From assembly GCA_013322215.1 (NCBI GenBank), contig JAAMEZ010000047.1, positions 248,001 through 312,000 of the forward strand: a DNA stretch of 64,000 bases. The letters run 5' to 3'. Source of the DNA: Martinezella rhizogenes. GTDB taxonomy: Bacteria > Pseudomonadota > Alphaproteobacteria > Rhizobiales > Rhizobiaceae. Positions 15,340-23,580 of the stretch are shown piece by piece. Within the stretch, counting starts at the first letter, position 1, and each line of letters opens with the position of its first letter. The position numbers and the translations under genes are program-made. The notes under the pieces are model-generated. The model made no database searches. It was not told the DNA's origin and saw nothing but the letters and a program-made list of their open reading frames with translations.

Positions 15340-16923
15340 ATGGAGCGTCAGAGAGCCGGCATCGAGCTCACCGGGCAACCCCTTGGGTTCAGCGATCTGG
15401 TGCGGATCGGGGCGGGCGTCGCCCTACCCTCCGCATCGGAAGCCGGCATGGCGCGCGTGCGGCTGGCGCGCAGCGTTCTCGAAAGCACGATCCAATCCGG
15501 CATGCCCGTCTATGGCTCTACGACCGGCGTCGGAGCCATGAAGGATGTCGAGTGGTCTCCCGAAGATCTGGATGCCTTCAATCTCGGCCTCGTGCGTGCT
15601 CATCACTTCGGCACCGGCGCACCCTTTTCCATGTCGGTCGTGCGCAATGCCATGGCGATCCGGGTGAACACCGCTCTCACCGGCCAGGTCGGATGCTCGC
15701 AAGAGCTGATTCAGTCCTACCTGCAGCTTCTCAGCGCCGATGTCATTCCGGTCGTTCGCCGCACCGGCTCGATCGGCTGCGCGGATATCGGCCTGATGGG
15801 CCAGATCGGCGCCGTTCTGACCGGCGTCGGCGAGGCCGTCTATCGCGGCCGCCGCATGCAGGCGGCCGACGCCTTCGATGCCGCCGGTATCGCTCCCGTC
15901 AGGATGATGCCGCGCGACAGCCTCGCCTCGCTCAGTGTCAACGCCGTCAGCTTCGCCGCCGCCGCCGAGACAACCCGCAATGCCGCCGCCTCGATCCGCG
16001 TCCTGCTGGCGACCGGCATGATGGCGGCCGGCGCGCTCGGTGCTTCGCGCGACCCCTGGATTTCGGTGCGCCATGTCGGCACCCCCCGCGAAGCCCTGAT
16101 CGGCGCATGGCTCTGCAACGCCTCGGACGAATGGCCGTGGCCGGTCGCGACCCATGTGCAGGATCCGCTGAGCCTGCGCATGATCGCCCAGGTCTTCGGG
16201 GCCGTCATCGAAAACCTTTTGACCGCCGGCCACAAGATTCTTGCCGCCACCGGCCGCTCGGACGACAATCCCGTCATCGTCGATGGCCGCGTCATGACCT
16301 CTGGCGGTTCGCTGCCGCTCGATGTCACCATTCTGCTCGAAGGCGCTGTCATCTGCATGGCGCATGCGGCCCGCAATGCCTTCAATCGCTGCGTCCTGCT
16401 CGGCAATGGCCAGCGGCGCGGCCTGCCCGTCAATCTCGTGCCGGAGGGCAAGATCGCCACCGGCTTCGGCCCGATCATCAAGCTTGCCGGTGAGATCTTC
16501 TCACGCGTGCTCTCCATGTCCAATCCGGTCTCTGCACAGTCGCTGGTGGTTGCTGCAGGCATGGAAGACGAGGCCGCCTTCCTGCCACTCGTCATCGAAC
16601 GCTTCGAGCGGCAGATGCGGGCGCTGAAGCGTCTGGCGGCTCTGGAAGCGCTGCTTTCGGCCCAGGCAATGGACATTCTCGGCGACAAGCCGGAAGGCGT
16701 GGCGCGTATGCTCTATGAGGTCGTACGCAAACATGCGGATTTCTATGTGGTCGACCGTCCTCTTTCGGCCGAAGTCGAGGCGATCGAGGAGGAACTGGCT
16801 TCCGAAGCCTTCGTTTCGGAATTGATCGCCCACAAGCCCATCATCGCCTATGATGATTTCTTCGCGCTCGGCTCACTGGAGCGGGTCGAGGAGCGGCTTT
16901 ATCACGACACTGTCGCCATCTGA
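15340..16923 (+). CDS. HAL/PAL-family lyase without MIO triad; probable ergothionase
   Basis: The 527-residue protein is a histidine/phenylalanine ammonia-lyase homologue, with PVYGSTTGVG (active-site Tyr58) and VQDPLSLR. The MIO-forming triad is absent: where HutH has GSVG-ASG-DLAP this protein has GSIG-CAD-IGL (C147-A148-D149). The canonical QDPYSLR has Leu for Tyr, and SGGNFHG is replaced by SGGSLPL. Without MIO it is unlikely to deaminate histidine. Known ergothionases are MIO-independent members of this fold that eliminate trimethylamine from ergothioneine. ATG 15340 after AAAAAGGAG is preferred to an upstream start at 15232. It leads a six-gene operon. Confidence 0.7.
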   Translation: MERQRAGIELTGQPLGFSDLVRIGAGVALPSASEAGMARVRLARSVLESTIQSGMPVYGSTTGVGAMKDVEWSPEDLDAFNLGLVRAHHFGTGAPFSMSVVRNAMAIRVNTALTGQVGCSQELIQSYLQLLSADVIPVVRRTGSIGCADIGLMGQIGAVLTGVGEAVYRGRRMQAADAFDAAGIAPVRMMPRDSLASLSVNAVSFAAAAETTRNAAASIRVLLATGMMAAGALGASRDPWISVRHVGTPREALIGAWLCNASDEWPWPVATHVQDPLSLRMIAQVFGAVIENLLTAGHKILAATGRSDDNPVIVDGRVMTSGGSLPLDVTILLEGAVICMAHAARNAFNRCVLLGNGQRRGLPVNLVPEGKIATGFGPIIKLAGEIFSRVLSMSNPVSAQSLVVAAGMEDEAAFLPLVIERFERQMRALKRLAALEALLSAQAMDILGDKPEGVARMLYEVVRKHADFYVVDRPLSAEVEAIEEELASEAFVSELIAHKPIIAYDDFFALGSLERVEERLYHDTVAI

Positions 16924-16946
16924 ACCAACCGACTGAACCAACCGAC
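16921..16946 (+). repeat. 13-bp tandem duplication at the lyase stop codon
   Basis: TGAACCAACCGAC occurs twice in perfect tandem (16921-16933 and 16934-16946). The first copy contains the lyase stop codon. It moves the ribosome-binding site of the next gene away from the upstream stop and is probably a recent slippage duplication. Confidence 0.85.
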
Positions 16947-16963
16947 CGGCGGAGAGAATGCAC

Positions 16964-18349
16964 ATGGCTGATTTCGATCTAGTTCTGCAAGGCACCGTAG
17001 TTTTGCCTGAACGCATCGTGGAAGCCGGCTATGTCGCCGTCAGCGACGGCAAGATCGCCGAAGTGGGTATCGGCGTGCCCCCGGCTGCGCGCGAGCGGCA
17101 TCTGCTCGGCAAGGCGCTGATCCTGCCCGGCGCGATCGATGCGCAGGTCCATTCTCTCTCGCAGAAGGATCAGGAGGATTTCATCTGGTCGACGCGTTCG
17201 GCAGCTGCCGGCGGCGTCACCACCATCGTCGACATGCCCTATGACGAAGGCAATCTCGTCTGCTCGGCAGCAGCGGTGAAGAAAAAGATTGACCACGCCG
17301 CGCCGCAGTCGCGCGTCGACTTCGCCCTCTATGGCACGATCGACCCGGAAGAAGGCCCGGCACGCATCGCCGAAATGGTCGAGGCCGGTGTCGCCGCCTT
17401 CAAATTCTCCACCTTCGGCACCGATCCGAAGCGCTTTCCGCGCATTCCGCCCGCCCTGCTCGATGCCTGCTTTGCCGCGATCGCACCGACAGGCCTTACC
17501 GCTGGCGTCCACAACGAGGATGACGAAGCGGTGCGCACCTACATGGAACAGGTGAAGGCAAGCGGCGTCACCGACTACCGCGCCCACGGCCTTTCCCGCC
17601 CTCCGATCACCGAACTGCTCGCCATGCACACGATCTTCGAGACGGGTGCAGATACCGGCTGCCCGGCCCATGTCGTCCATTGCTCGCTCGGCCGCGGCTA
17701 TGACATAGCCCGCGCCTATCGCCGCGACGGCTTCGAAGCGACGGTCGAATGCTGCATCCATTACCTGACGCTCGACGAGGAAAACGATGTTCGGCGTCTC
17801 GGCGGCAAGGCGAAAATCAATCCGCCGATCCGCCCGCGCGCCGAAGTGGAAACCTTGTGGCGCAAGGTGGCGGAAGGCAATGTCTGGCTCGTCTCGACCG
17901 ACCATGTCAGCTGGTCGGAAAATCGCAAAACCAATCCGGACATGCTGGCGAACGCTTCTGGCGTGCCGGGACTGGAGGTCATGGTGCCGCTCTTCGTCAA
18001 GGGTGCTCTGGAACGCGGCGTGCCGCTCACCTGGGCCGCGAAGCTGATGGCGGAAAACCCGGCCAGGCATTTCCGCCTCGACCATATCAAGGGCGCGCTG
18101 ACGCCGGGCAAGGACGCCGATATCGTCGTGCTGGAGCCACGCGAGATGGTTTATGACGCAGCGGCGAGCGGCAACAACGTCGTCGGCTGGAGCCCTTATA
18201 ACGGCATCCGTCTGCCCTGGACGGTGTCCGCCGCCTACCTAAGAGGCAAACAAATCACCGAGGGACAGAAGGTGCTCGCCGAACCCGGCTCCGGCAGCTT
18301 CGTCCGTCCCTTGCCTCGCCAAATCATTGCCGGAGATGCAGCCCGATGA
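16964..18349 (+). CDS. Dihydropyrimidinase/hydantoinase-type amidohydrolase
   Basis: The 461-residue amidohydrolase has the metal-centre order of cyclic amidases: DAQVH (Q61, H63), AAFKFS (K147, the residue usually carbamylated), GVHNEDDE (H183), HVVHC (H239) and STDHVS (D313). The first His of the usual HxH is Gln, a change also seen in one dihydroorotase clade. ATG 16964 is 8 nt after GGAGAG; ATG 16958 is too close. In an ergothioneine route it would open hydantoin-5-propionate to N-carbamoylglutamate. Its stop overlaps the next start (ATGA). Hydantoin or dihydropyrimidine use remains possible. Confidence 0.75.
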   Translation: MADFDLVLQGTVVLPERIVEAGYVAVSDGKIAEVGIGVPPAARERHLLGKALILPGAIDAQVHSLSQKDQEDFIWSTRSAAAGGVTTIVDMPYDEGNLVCSAAAVKKKIDHAAPQSRVDFALYGTIDPEEGPARIAEMVEAGVAAFKFSTFGTDPKRFPRIPPALLDACFAAIAPTGLTAGVHNEDDEAVRTYMEQVKASGVTDYRAHGLSRPPITELLAMHTIFETGADTGCPAHVVHCSLGRGYDIARAYRRDGFEATVECCIHYLTLDEENDVRRLGGKAKINPPIRPRAEVETLWRKVAEGNVWLVSTDHVSWSENRKTNPDMLANASGVPGLEVMVPLFVKGALERGVPLTWAAKLMAENPARHFRLDHIKGALTPGKDADIVVLEPREMVYDAAASGNNVVGWSPYNGIRLPWTVSAAYLRGKQITEGQKVLAEPGSGSFVRPLPRQIIAGDAAR

Positions 18350-19620
18350 CCGACCCCAAGCGCCACAACCTGCCAGTCAACGCCGACCGTATCGCCGAGG
18401 ATATCGATGCGCTGGCCGGCATTACCGAGCCGGGCCATCCCTGGACGCGCCGGGCCTTTTCGCCGCTCTTCCTGGAAGGGCGCGCCTATATCGACGCGAG
18501 GATGAAGGCGGCAGGACTTGAGACGCGAATGGATGCCGCCGGCAATCTGATCGGCCGGCGCGCGGGCGCAAAGCCGGGCCTCGGCACGATCCTCGTCGGC
18601 TCTCATTCCGACACCGTTCCCGATGGCGGCCGCTTCGACGGCATTGCCGGGACGATCGCCGCGCTTGAAGTCGCGCGCTCCTTGAAGGATCGTGGCATCG
18701 AACTCGACCATGATCTGGAGATCGTCGATTTCCTGGCCGAAGAAGTCAGCATCTTCGGCGTCTCCTGCATCGGTAGTCGCGGCATGACCGGGCAGATTCC
18801 AGAGGCATGGCTTAGCCGCATGAGCGGCGACCGTACGCTTTCGCAGGGCATCGCCGAGGTCGGCGGCGATCCTTCGGTGCTGCTCTCCCAGAGGCGCCCG
18901 GATCTCGCCGGCTTCCTGGAGCTGCATATCGAGCAGGGTCCGGTGCTGGAAGCAGAGAACAAGGATATCGGCATCGTTACCGCGATCGCCGGCATCACCC
19001 GCATCGAAATTACCGTGGAAGGCCGCGCCGACCACGCCGGCACCACGCCGATGGATCGCCGCGCGGATGCGCTGGTGGCAGCCTCGCAATTGGTTCTCGA
19101 TATTCGCCAGCGCGCAGCCGAACAGGCAAAGACGCCGGGCCATTTTGCTGCAACCGTCGGCGAATTCCGCATCGAGCCGAATGCCGCCAATGTCGTGCCC
19201 TCGAAGGTCGTGCTGCTGATCGACGGCCGCGCCGAAATCCGCAGCGACATGGAAGATTTCCTCGCCTGGATCGATGGCGAGGTGAAGACCATTGCCGCCG
19301 ATTATGGCGTGACGATCAATACGCCGGTGCGCGTCTCCGACAACATGCCGACCCCCGGTGCTCCGGTGCTGCTCGAAACGCTCGAGCGCGCCTGCGAGAC
19401 GGTCGGCGCCAAGCACCGCCGCATGGCTTCCGGCGCTGGCCACGATACGGCCTGGATCGCCAAGGTTGCGCCAGCCGCCATGATCTTCGTGCCCTGCAAG
19501 GAAGGCCGCAGCCATTGCGCCGAGGAATGGGCCGAGAATGACGACATCGCCATGGGCGCCGCCGTTCTTTTCGAAGCGGTGCGCGACATGGACAAGAACC
19601 TCAAACAGAACCGGGAGTAG
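18346..19620 (+). CDS. M20-family N-carbamoyl-amino acid/allantoate amidohydrolase
   Basis: The 424-residue peptidase-M20-type hydrolase contains VGSHSDTVPDGGRFDG (H87, D98 metal ligands), LAEEVSIFG with E132-E133, LHIEQGPVLE and GAGHDTAWIA. It matches N-carbamoyl-L-amino-acid amidohydrolases, allantoate amidohydrolases and ureidoglycolate enzymes. It overlaps the amidohydrolase by 4 bp and so is translationally coupled. Hydantoinase followed by carbamoylase is the classic pair that makes a free amino acid; here the expected product is L-glutamate from N-carbamoyl-L-glutamate. Confidence 0.8.
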   Translation: MTDPKRHNLPVNADRIAEDIDALAGITEPGHPWTRRAFSPLFLEGRAYIDARMKAAGLETRMDAAGNLIGRRAGAKPGLGTILVGSHSDTVPDGGRFDGIAGTIAALEVARSLKDRGIELDHDLEIVDFLAEEVSIFGVSCIGSRGMTGQIPEAWLSRMSGDRTLSQGIAEVGGDPSVLLSQRRPDLAGFLELHIEQGPVLEAENKDIGIVTAIAGITRIEITVEGRADHAGTTPMDRRADALVAASQLVLDIRQRAAEQAKTPGHFAATVGEFRIEPNAANVVPSKVVLLIDGRAEIRSDMEDFLAWIDGEVKTIAADYGVTINTPVRVSDNMPTPGAPVLLETLERACETVGAKHRRMASGAGHDTAWIAKVAPAAMIFVPCKEGRSHCAEEWAENDDIAMGAAVLFEAVRDMDKNLKQNRE

Positions 19621-19623
19621 CCA

Positions 19624-20724
19624 ATGGGACGCGTACTCGTTGCCAAGGATGTGGAAGCGGCCGTCAAGGGCGGCTCCGTTTACGCCGCAGGCGGTGGCGG
19701 CTGGGCCGACCATGGCCGCATGCTCGGCTATGCGGCCGTCAATGTCGGCAAGCCGGAGCTGGTGTCGATCGACGAACTTGATGACAACGACTGGATTGCC
19801 ACGGCAGCCGCCATCGGCGCACCGGCCTCCACCACCCCCTGGGAAATGCAGGGCATCGACTATGTGAAAGCCGCACAGCTGCTGCAGGACGAACTTGGCG
19901 AGAAGCTTTCCGGCCTGATCATCGGCCAGAACGGCAAGTCCTCGACACTGAACGGCTGGCTGCCATCGGCCATTCTCGGAACCAAGGTGGTGGACGCGGT
20001 GGGTGACATCCGCGCCCATCCGACGGGCGATATGGGCTCGATCGGCATGGCGGGTTCGCCCGAGCAGATGATCCAGACTGCCGTCGGCGGCAACCGCGCC
20101 GAAAACCGCTATATCGAACTGGTGGTCAAGGGTGCGACGGCGAAGATTTCGCCGATCCTGCGTGCAGCCTCCGACCAGTCCGGCGGCTTCATCGCTTCCT
20201 GCCGCAATCCCTTGCGCGCTTCTTACGTCCGCACGCATGCGGCACTCGGCGGCATTTCCATGGCGCTTTCGCTCGGCGAAGCGATCATCGAGGCGGAAAA
20301 GAAGGGCGGCAGCGCCGTCATCGACGCCATCTGCAAGACCACAGGCGGCCATATCCTGGCCGAAGGCACGATCACCAGGAAGGACGTCGTCTACACGAAG
20401 GAAGCCTTCGACATCGGTACCGTCACGGTCGGCTCAGGCGACAAGGCCGTCGTCATGCACGTGATGAACGAGTACATGGCGGTTGAGGATACCGGCGGCA
20501 AGCGTCTCGCGACCTTCCCCTCCGTCATATCAACGCTGTCGCCGGAAGGCGAGCCCTTGAGCGTCGGCCAGCTGCACGAAGGCATGAAGGTTTTCATCCT
20601 GCATGTGCCGATGGATATCATTCCGCTCTCTGCCAGCGTGCTCGACCCGACGGTCTATCCCTCCGTCGAAAAGGCGATGGGGATCGAGATCGCGAAATAC
20701 GCGCTGGCCGGCAAGAAAGGCTGA
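19624..20724 (+). CDS. DUF917 family protein; candidate thiohydantoin desulfhydrase
   Basis: The 366-residue DUF917 protein opens MGRVLVAKDVEAAVKGGSVYAAGGGGWADHG. It has further Gly-rich and acidic segments, and its second half contains VSTLSPEGEPLS-like motifs. It starts 3 bp after the M20 gene with GGGAG upstream. DUF917 members often neighbour hydantoinases. In this operon four of five expected ergothioneine steps have obvious enzymes, and the missing one is replacement of the ring sulfur by oxygen. DUF917 is the only large unassigned enzyme, so it is the best candidate; this is inference by elimination. Confidence 0.7.
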   Translation: MGRVLVAKDVEAAVKGGSVYAAGGGGWADHGRMLGYAAVNVGKPELVSIDELDDNDWIATAAAIGAPASTTPWEMQGIDYVKAAQLLQDELGEKLSGLIIGQNGKSSTLNGWLPSAILGTKVVDAVGDIRAHPTGDMGSIGMAGSPEQMIQTAVGGNRAENRYIELVVKGATAKISPILRAASDQSGGFIASCRNPLRASYVRTHAALGGISMALSLGEAIIEAEKKGGSAVIDAICKTTGGHILAEGTITRKDVVYTKEAFDIGTVTVGSGDKAVVMHVMNEYMAVEDTGGKRLATFPSVISTLSPEGEPLSVGQLHEGMKVFILHVPMDIIPLSASVLDPTVYPSVEKAMGIEIAKYALAGKKG

Positions 20725-20742
20725 AAAGCACAGGAGGCTTGA

Positions 20743-21072
20743 ATGGCCCGCGACGCCGGTCTTGAGGAATTGTTGAGAGACGAGCTTGGGGAACGACCCG
20801 GGCTTAGCGAGAAAGCGATGTTCGGCGGCTGGGCCTTTCTGCTCAATGGCCATCTGCTGTGCGGCGCCCGTGACGACGGGATGCTGATCCGCCTTGGCAA
20901 AGGCAACGACACCTGGGCGCTGGAGCAGCATGACGTCAAACCCATGCTGTCCCGCGGCCGGGAAATGCAGGGATGGGTGCGCGCCGGGCCGGAAGCCTAT
21001 GGCAACGACATGCTGCGCAAGCGGCTGCTTCTGGCCGCGCTGGACTTCGTCGAAGGCCTGCCGCCGAAATAG
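20743..21072 (+). CDS. TfoX/Sxy N-terminal domain protein
   Basis: The 109-residue protein matches the TfoX N-terminal domain: SEKAMFGGWAFLLNGHLLCGARDDGMLIRLG followed by MQGWVRAGPE. It lacks the C-terminal TfoX domain. An AGGAGG site precedes ATG 20743, 18 bp after DUF917. Full TfoX/Sxy controls competence in gammaproteobacteria, while single N-domain proteins in alphaproteobacteria have no known role. Its place inside a catabolic operon, before the urocanase homologue, is unexplained. Confidence 0.8.
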   Translation: MARDAGLEELLRDELGERPGLSEKAMFGGWAFLLNGHLLCGARDDGMLIRLGKGNDTWALEQHDVKPMLSRGREMQGWVRAGPEAYGNDMLRKRLLLAALDFVEGLPPK

Positions 21073-21114
21073 CCGGGCCGCCGAAACAACAAAGAAAACA
21101 GGGAAGAGAAATCC

Positions 21115-22776
21115 ATGCCGAAAGCCAATCCACGTCACCCGAAATTCCCCATTCCGGGCGGCCCGGAGCTGCGTGCCAAAGGCTGGCGGCAGGAGGCTCT
21201 GCTGCGCCTGCTCGAAAACGTGCTCTCGGTCGGCGAAGACCCGGACAATCTCGTCGTCTATGCGGCCCTCGGCAAGGCGGCCCGTAACTGGGCGGCACAC
21301 AAGGGCATCGTGAAGGCACTCACCGAAATGGATGAGAACCAGACCCTGCTCATCCAATCCGGCAAGCCGATCGGCCTCATCCGCACGCATGACAAGGCAC
21401 CGCTCGTCATCATGGCGAACTGCAACATCGTCGGGCAATGGGCAAAGGCCGAGGTGTTCTACGAACTACAGCGCAAGGGTTTGATCTGCTGGGGCGGCCT
21501 GACGGCCGGCGCCTGGCAATATATCGGCAGCCAGGGTGTGATCCAGGGTACCTACGAAATCTTCATGCGCATCGCCGAGCGCCGCTTCGGCGGCGATCTC
21601 TTTGGCCGTTTCGTGCTGACCGCCGGGCTCGGCGGCATGGGCGGCGCGCAGCCGCTCGCCGGCCGCATGGCGGGTGCTGCGATCCTCTGCGTCGATATCG
21701 ATGCGGAACGCGCCAGGAAGCGCCAGGAAATCGGCTATCTGCAGGAGATCGCCCCGGACCTCGATTCCGCTCTGGCGATGATCGATGCTGCCGTCAAGGA
21801 AAAGCGGGCGCTTTCCGTCGGCCTCGTCGGCAATGCGGCCGAGATCTATCCCGAGATTGCGCGGCGCGGCATCGTGCCCGATATCGTCACCGACCAGACC
21901 TCGGCGCACGATCTCGTCTATGGCTACGTGCCGAAGGGCATGAGCCTCAGCCAAGTCAAGGATCTCCGCGACGACGGTCAGGGCCAGCTGATGGCCGCAA
22001 GCCGCGCCTCGATCGTCGAGCATGTGAAGGCCATGCTGGATTTCCAGAAAAAGGGTTCCGAAGTCTTCGACAACGGCAACCTGATCCGCACCCAGGCGAA
22101 GGAAGGCGGCGTCGCGAACGCCTTCGATATCCCGATCTTCACCGAAGCCTATCTGCGGCCGCTCTTCTGCCGCGCTATCGGCCCGTTCCGCTGGATGGCG
22201 CTCTCCGGCGAGGAAAGCGATATCGCCCGCATCGACGATCTGCTTCTGGAAATGTTCCCGGACAACAAGATCATCACCAACTGGATCAAGCTTGCCCGTG
22301 AGCATGTGCCGTTCGAAGGGCTGCCAGCGCGTATTGCATGGCTCGGCCATGGTGAGCGCACAGCACTTGCCCGCCGCGTCAACGAGCTTGTCGCAAGCGG
22401 CGAGCTGAAGGGTCCGATCGCGTTTTCGCGCGACCATCTCGATGCTGGCGCCATGGCACACCCGAACATCATGACCGAAGGCATGAAGGACGGCTCCGAC
22501 GCTATCGCCGACTGGCCGCTGATCGACGCCATGATGCTCTGCTCGTCGATGGCCGACCTTGTTGTCGTCCATTCGGGCGGCGGCGGCTATGCCGGCTACA
22601 TGACGAGCTGCGGCGTCACGGTGGTCGCCGACGGCACGGCTGCCGCCGACGAACGGCTAGACCATGCGCTCACCAACGACACGGCCCTCGGCGTCATGCG
22701 CTACGCCGATGCCGGCTATGAGGAAGCGCTGGACGAAGTTGCGAAAAAGGATGTGCCCTATATCCGTTTGGGATAA
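21115..22776 (+). CDS. Urocanase-family hydratase; probable thiourocanate hydratase
   Basis: The 553-residue protein is a urocanase homologue with GGLTAGAWQYIGSQGVIQGTYE, the NAD+-binding GLGGMGGAQPLAGRMAG, CRAIGPFRW and a conserved C-terminal domain. Compared with HutU it has HSGGGGYAG where HutU has HHGGG-VGMG, and DHLDAGAMAHP, changes near the substrate pocket. It sits with a MIO-less lyase and hydantoin-type hydrolases, but no hutI, hutG or hutF. It probably hydrates thiourocanate to the 5-oxo-2-thioxo-imidazolidine propionate. True urocanase activity cannot be excluded from sequence alone. Confidence 0.8.
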   Translation: MPKANPRHPKFPIPGGPELRAKGWRQEALLRLLENVLSVGEDPDNLVVYAALGKAARNWAAHKGIVKALTEMDENQTLLIQSGKPIGLIRTHDKAPLVIMANCNIVGQWAKAEVFYELQRKGLICWGGLTAGAWQYIGSQGVIQGTYEIFMRIAERRFGGDLFGRFVLTAGLGGMGGAQPLAGRMAGAAILCVDIDAERARKRQEIGYLQEIAPDLDSALAMIDAAVKEKRALSVGLVGNAAEIYPEIARRGIVPDIVTDQTSAHDLVYGYVPKGMSLSQVKDLRDDGQGQLMAASRASIVEHVKAMLDFQKKGSEVFDNGNLIRTQAKEGGVANAFDIPIFTEAYLRPLFCRAIGPFRWMALSGEESDIARIDDLLLEMFPDNKIITNWIKLAREHVPFEGLPARIAWLGHGERTALARRVNELVASGELKGPIAFSRDHLDAGAMAHPNIMTEGMKDGSDAIADWPLIDAMMLCSSMADLVVVHSGGGGYAGYMTSCGVTVVADGTAAADERLDHALTNDTALGVMRYADAGYEEALDEVAKKDVPYIRLG

Positions 22777-22843
22777 GCGCGTCTATTCTTGGCAGCTTCT
22801 AGAGACTATGGTCCCGGGCAATTCGAAACAACCTGTTTGACAC

Positions 22844-22887
22844 GCAATTCCGGACGAAAAACCGCTACGCGTTTTTCCCGGAATTGC
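22844..22887. repeat. Palindromic repeat, copy 1 (GCAATTCC arms)
   Basis: GCAATTCCGG (22844-22853) and CCGGAATTGC (22878-22887) are perfect 10-bp inverted arms around an AAAACCGC-rich core ending GTTTTT. It lies just upstream of the methyltransferase start at 22903. It shares arms and core with the copies at 27640, 33721 and 38942. Confidence 0.88.
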
Positions 22888-22902
22888 TTTGGAGAGTTGC
22901 CC

Positions 22903-23571
22903 GTGATCCCCTGGACCTTGCTCGACACTGCGAAAATCCCCGGCGGCGGCGAGCTGCGCTTGAAGCAGCGCGGCCAGGAATTTTCCATCATGCTCGGCAC
23001 CAACGAGCTGATGAACAGCCGCCTGAGCGGCTCCGAGCGCGCGCTTGCCACGCTTTCCTGCGAGAAGATCAAGGGCCGCAAGACGCCGCACATCCTGATC
23101 GGCGGCCTCGGCATGGGCTTCACCTTGCGCGCGGCTCTCGGCGAACTCGGTGCGGATGCGAAGGTTACCGTCGCGGAGCTGGTACCAGCCGTTGTAACAT
23201 GGGCACGCGGGCCGATGGCGACGGTCTTCGATGGCTGCCTGGATGATCCGCGCGTGGCCATCCACGAGGGCGACGTGCGCCCACTTATCCGCGCCCGCAA
23301 GGCGACTTACGATGCCATCCTGCTCGATGTCGACAACGGCCCTGATGGCATCACGTCGGAGGCCAATGACGGCCTTTACGACTATCAGGGTCTGAAGGCG
23401 GCGCGTGATGCGCTGCGGCCCGGTGGCGTCCTTGCGGTCTGGTCTTCGGGACCTGACGAGCGCTTTACAAAGCGTCTGCGCGACAGCGGCTTTACCGCCG
23501 AGGTGGTCAACACGCGCGCCAATGGCAAGACAGGCGCGCGTCACGTCATCTGGCTAGCCACCAAAAGCTAG
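22903..23571 (+). CDS. Spermidine synthase-like class I methyltransferase fold protein
   Basis: The 222-residue product has ILIGGLGMGFTLRAAL as motif I, then an acidic strand end in AELVPAV and ILLDVDNGPDGITSEAND, features of the spermidine synthase-like branch of SAM proteins. GTG 22903 after GGAGAG is preferred; the frame is open to 22789, but the upstream part is the palindromic repeat. The residues needed for putrescine and decarboxy-SAM binding are not clear, so polyamine synthesis is not claimed. It lies 126 bp after the urocanase homologue and may be a separate unit. Confidence 0.75.
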   Translation: MIPWTLLDTAKIPGGGELRLKQRGQEFSIMLGTNELMNSRLSGSERALATLSCEKIKGRKTPHILIGGLGMGFTLRAALGELGADAKVTVAELVPAVVTWARGPMATVFDGCLDDPRVAIHEGDVRPLIRARKATYDAILLDVDNGPDGITSEANDGLYDYQGLKAARDALRPGGVLAVWSSGPDERFTKRLRDSGFTAEVVNTRANGKTGARHVIWLATKS

Positions 23572-23580
23572 ACCATTTCG

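Noticed and set aside
18235..20352. 705-codon minus-strand ORF
   Set aside because: It covers the M20 and DUF917 genes antisense, and its composition (His/Arg/Asp-rich) is that of a GC-rich shadow frame.
15340..22776. Ordinary histidine utilization (hut) operon
   Set aside because: The lyase lacks the MIO triad, and hutI, hutG and hutF are missing, while hydantoinase and carbamoylase genes are present.
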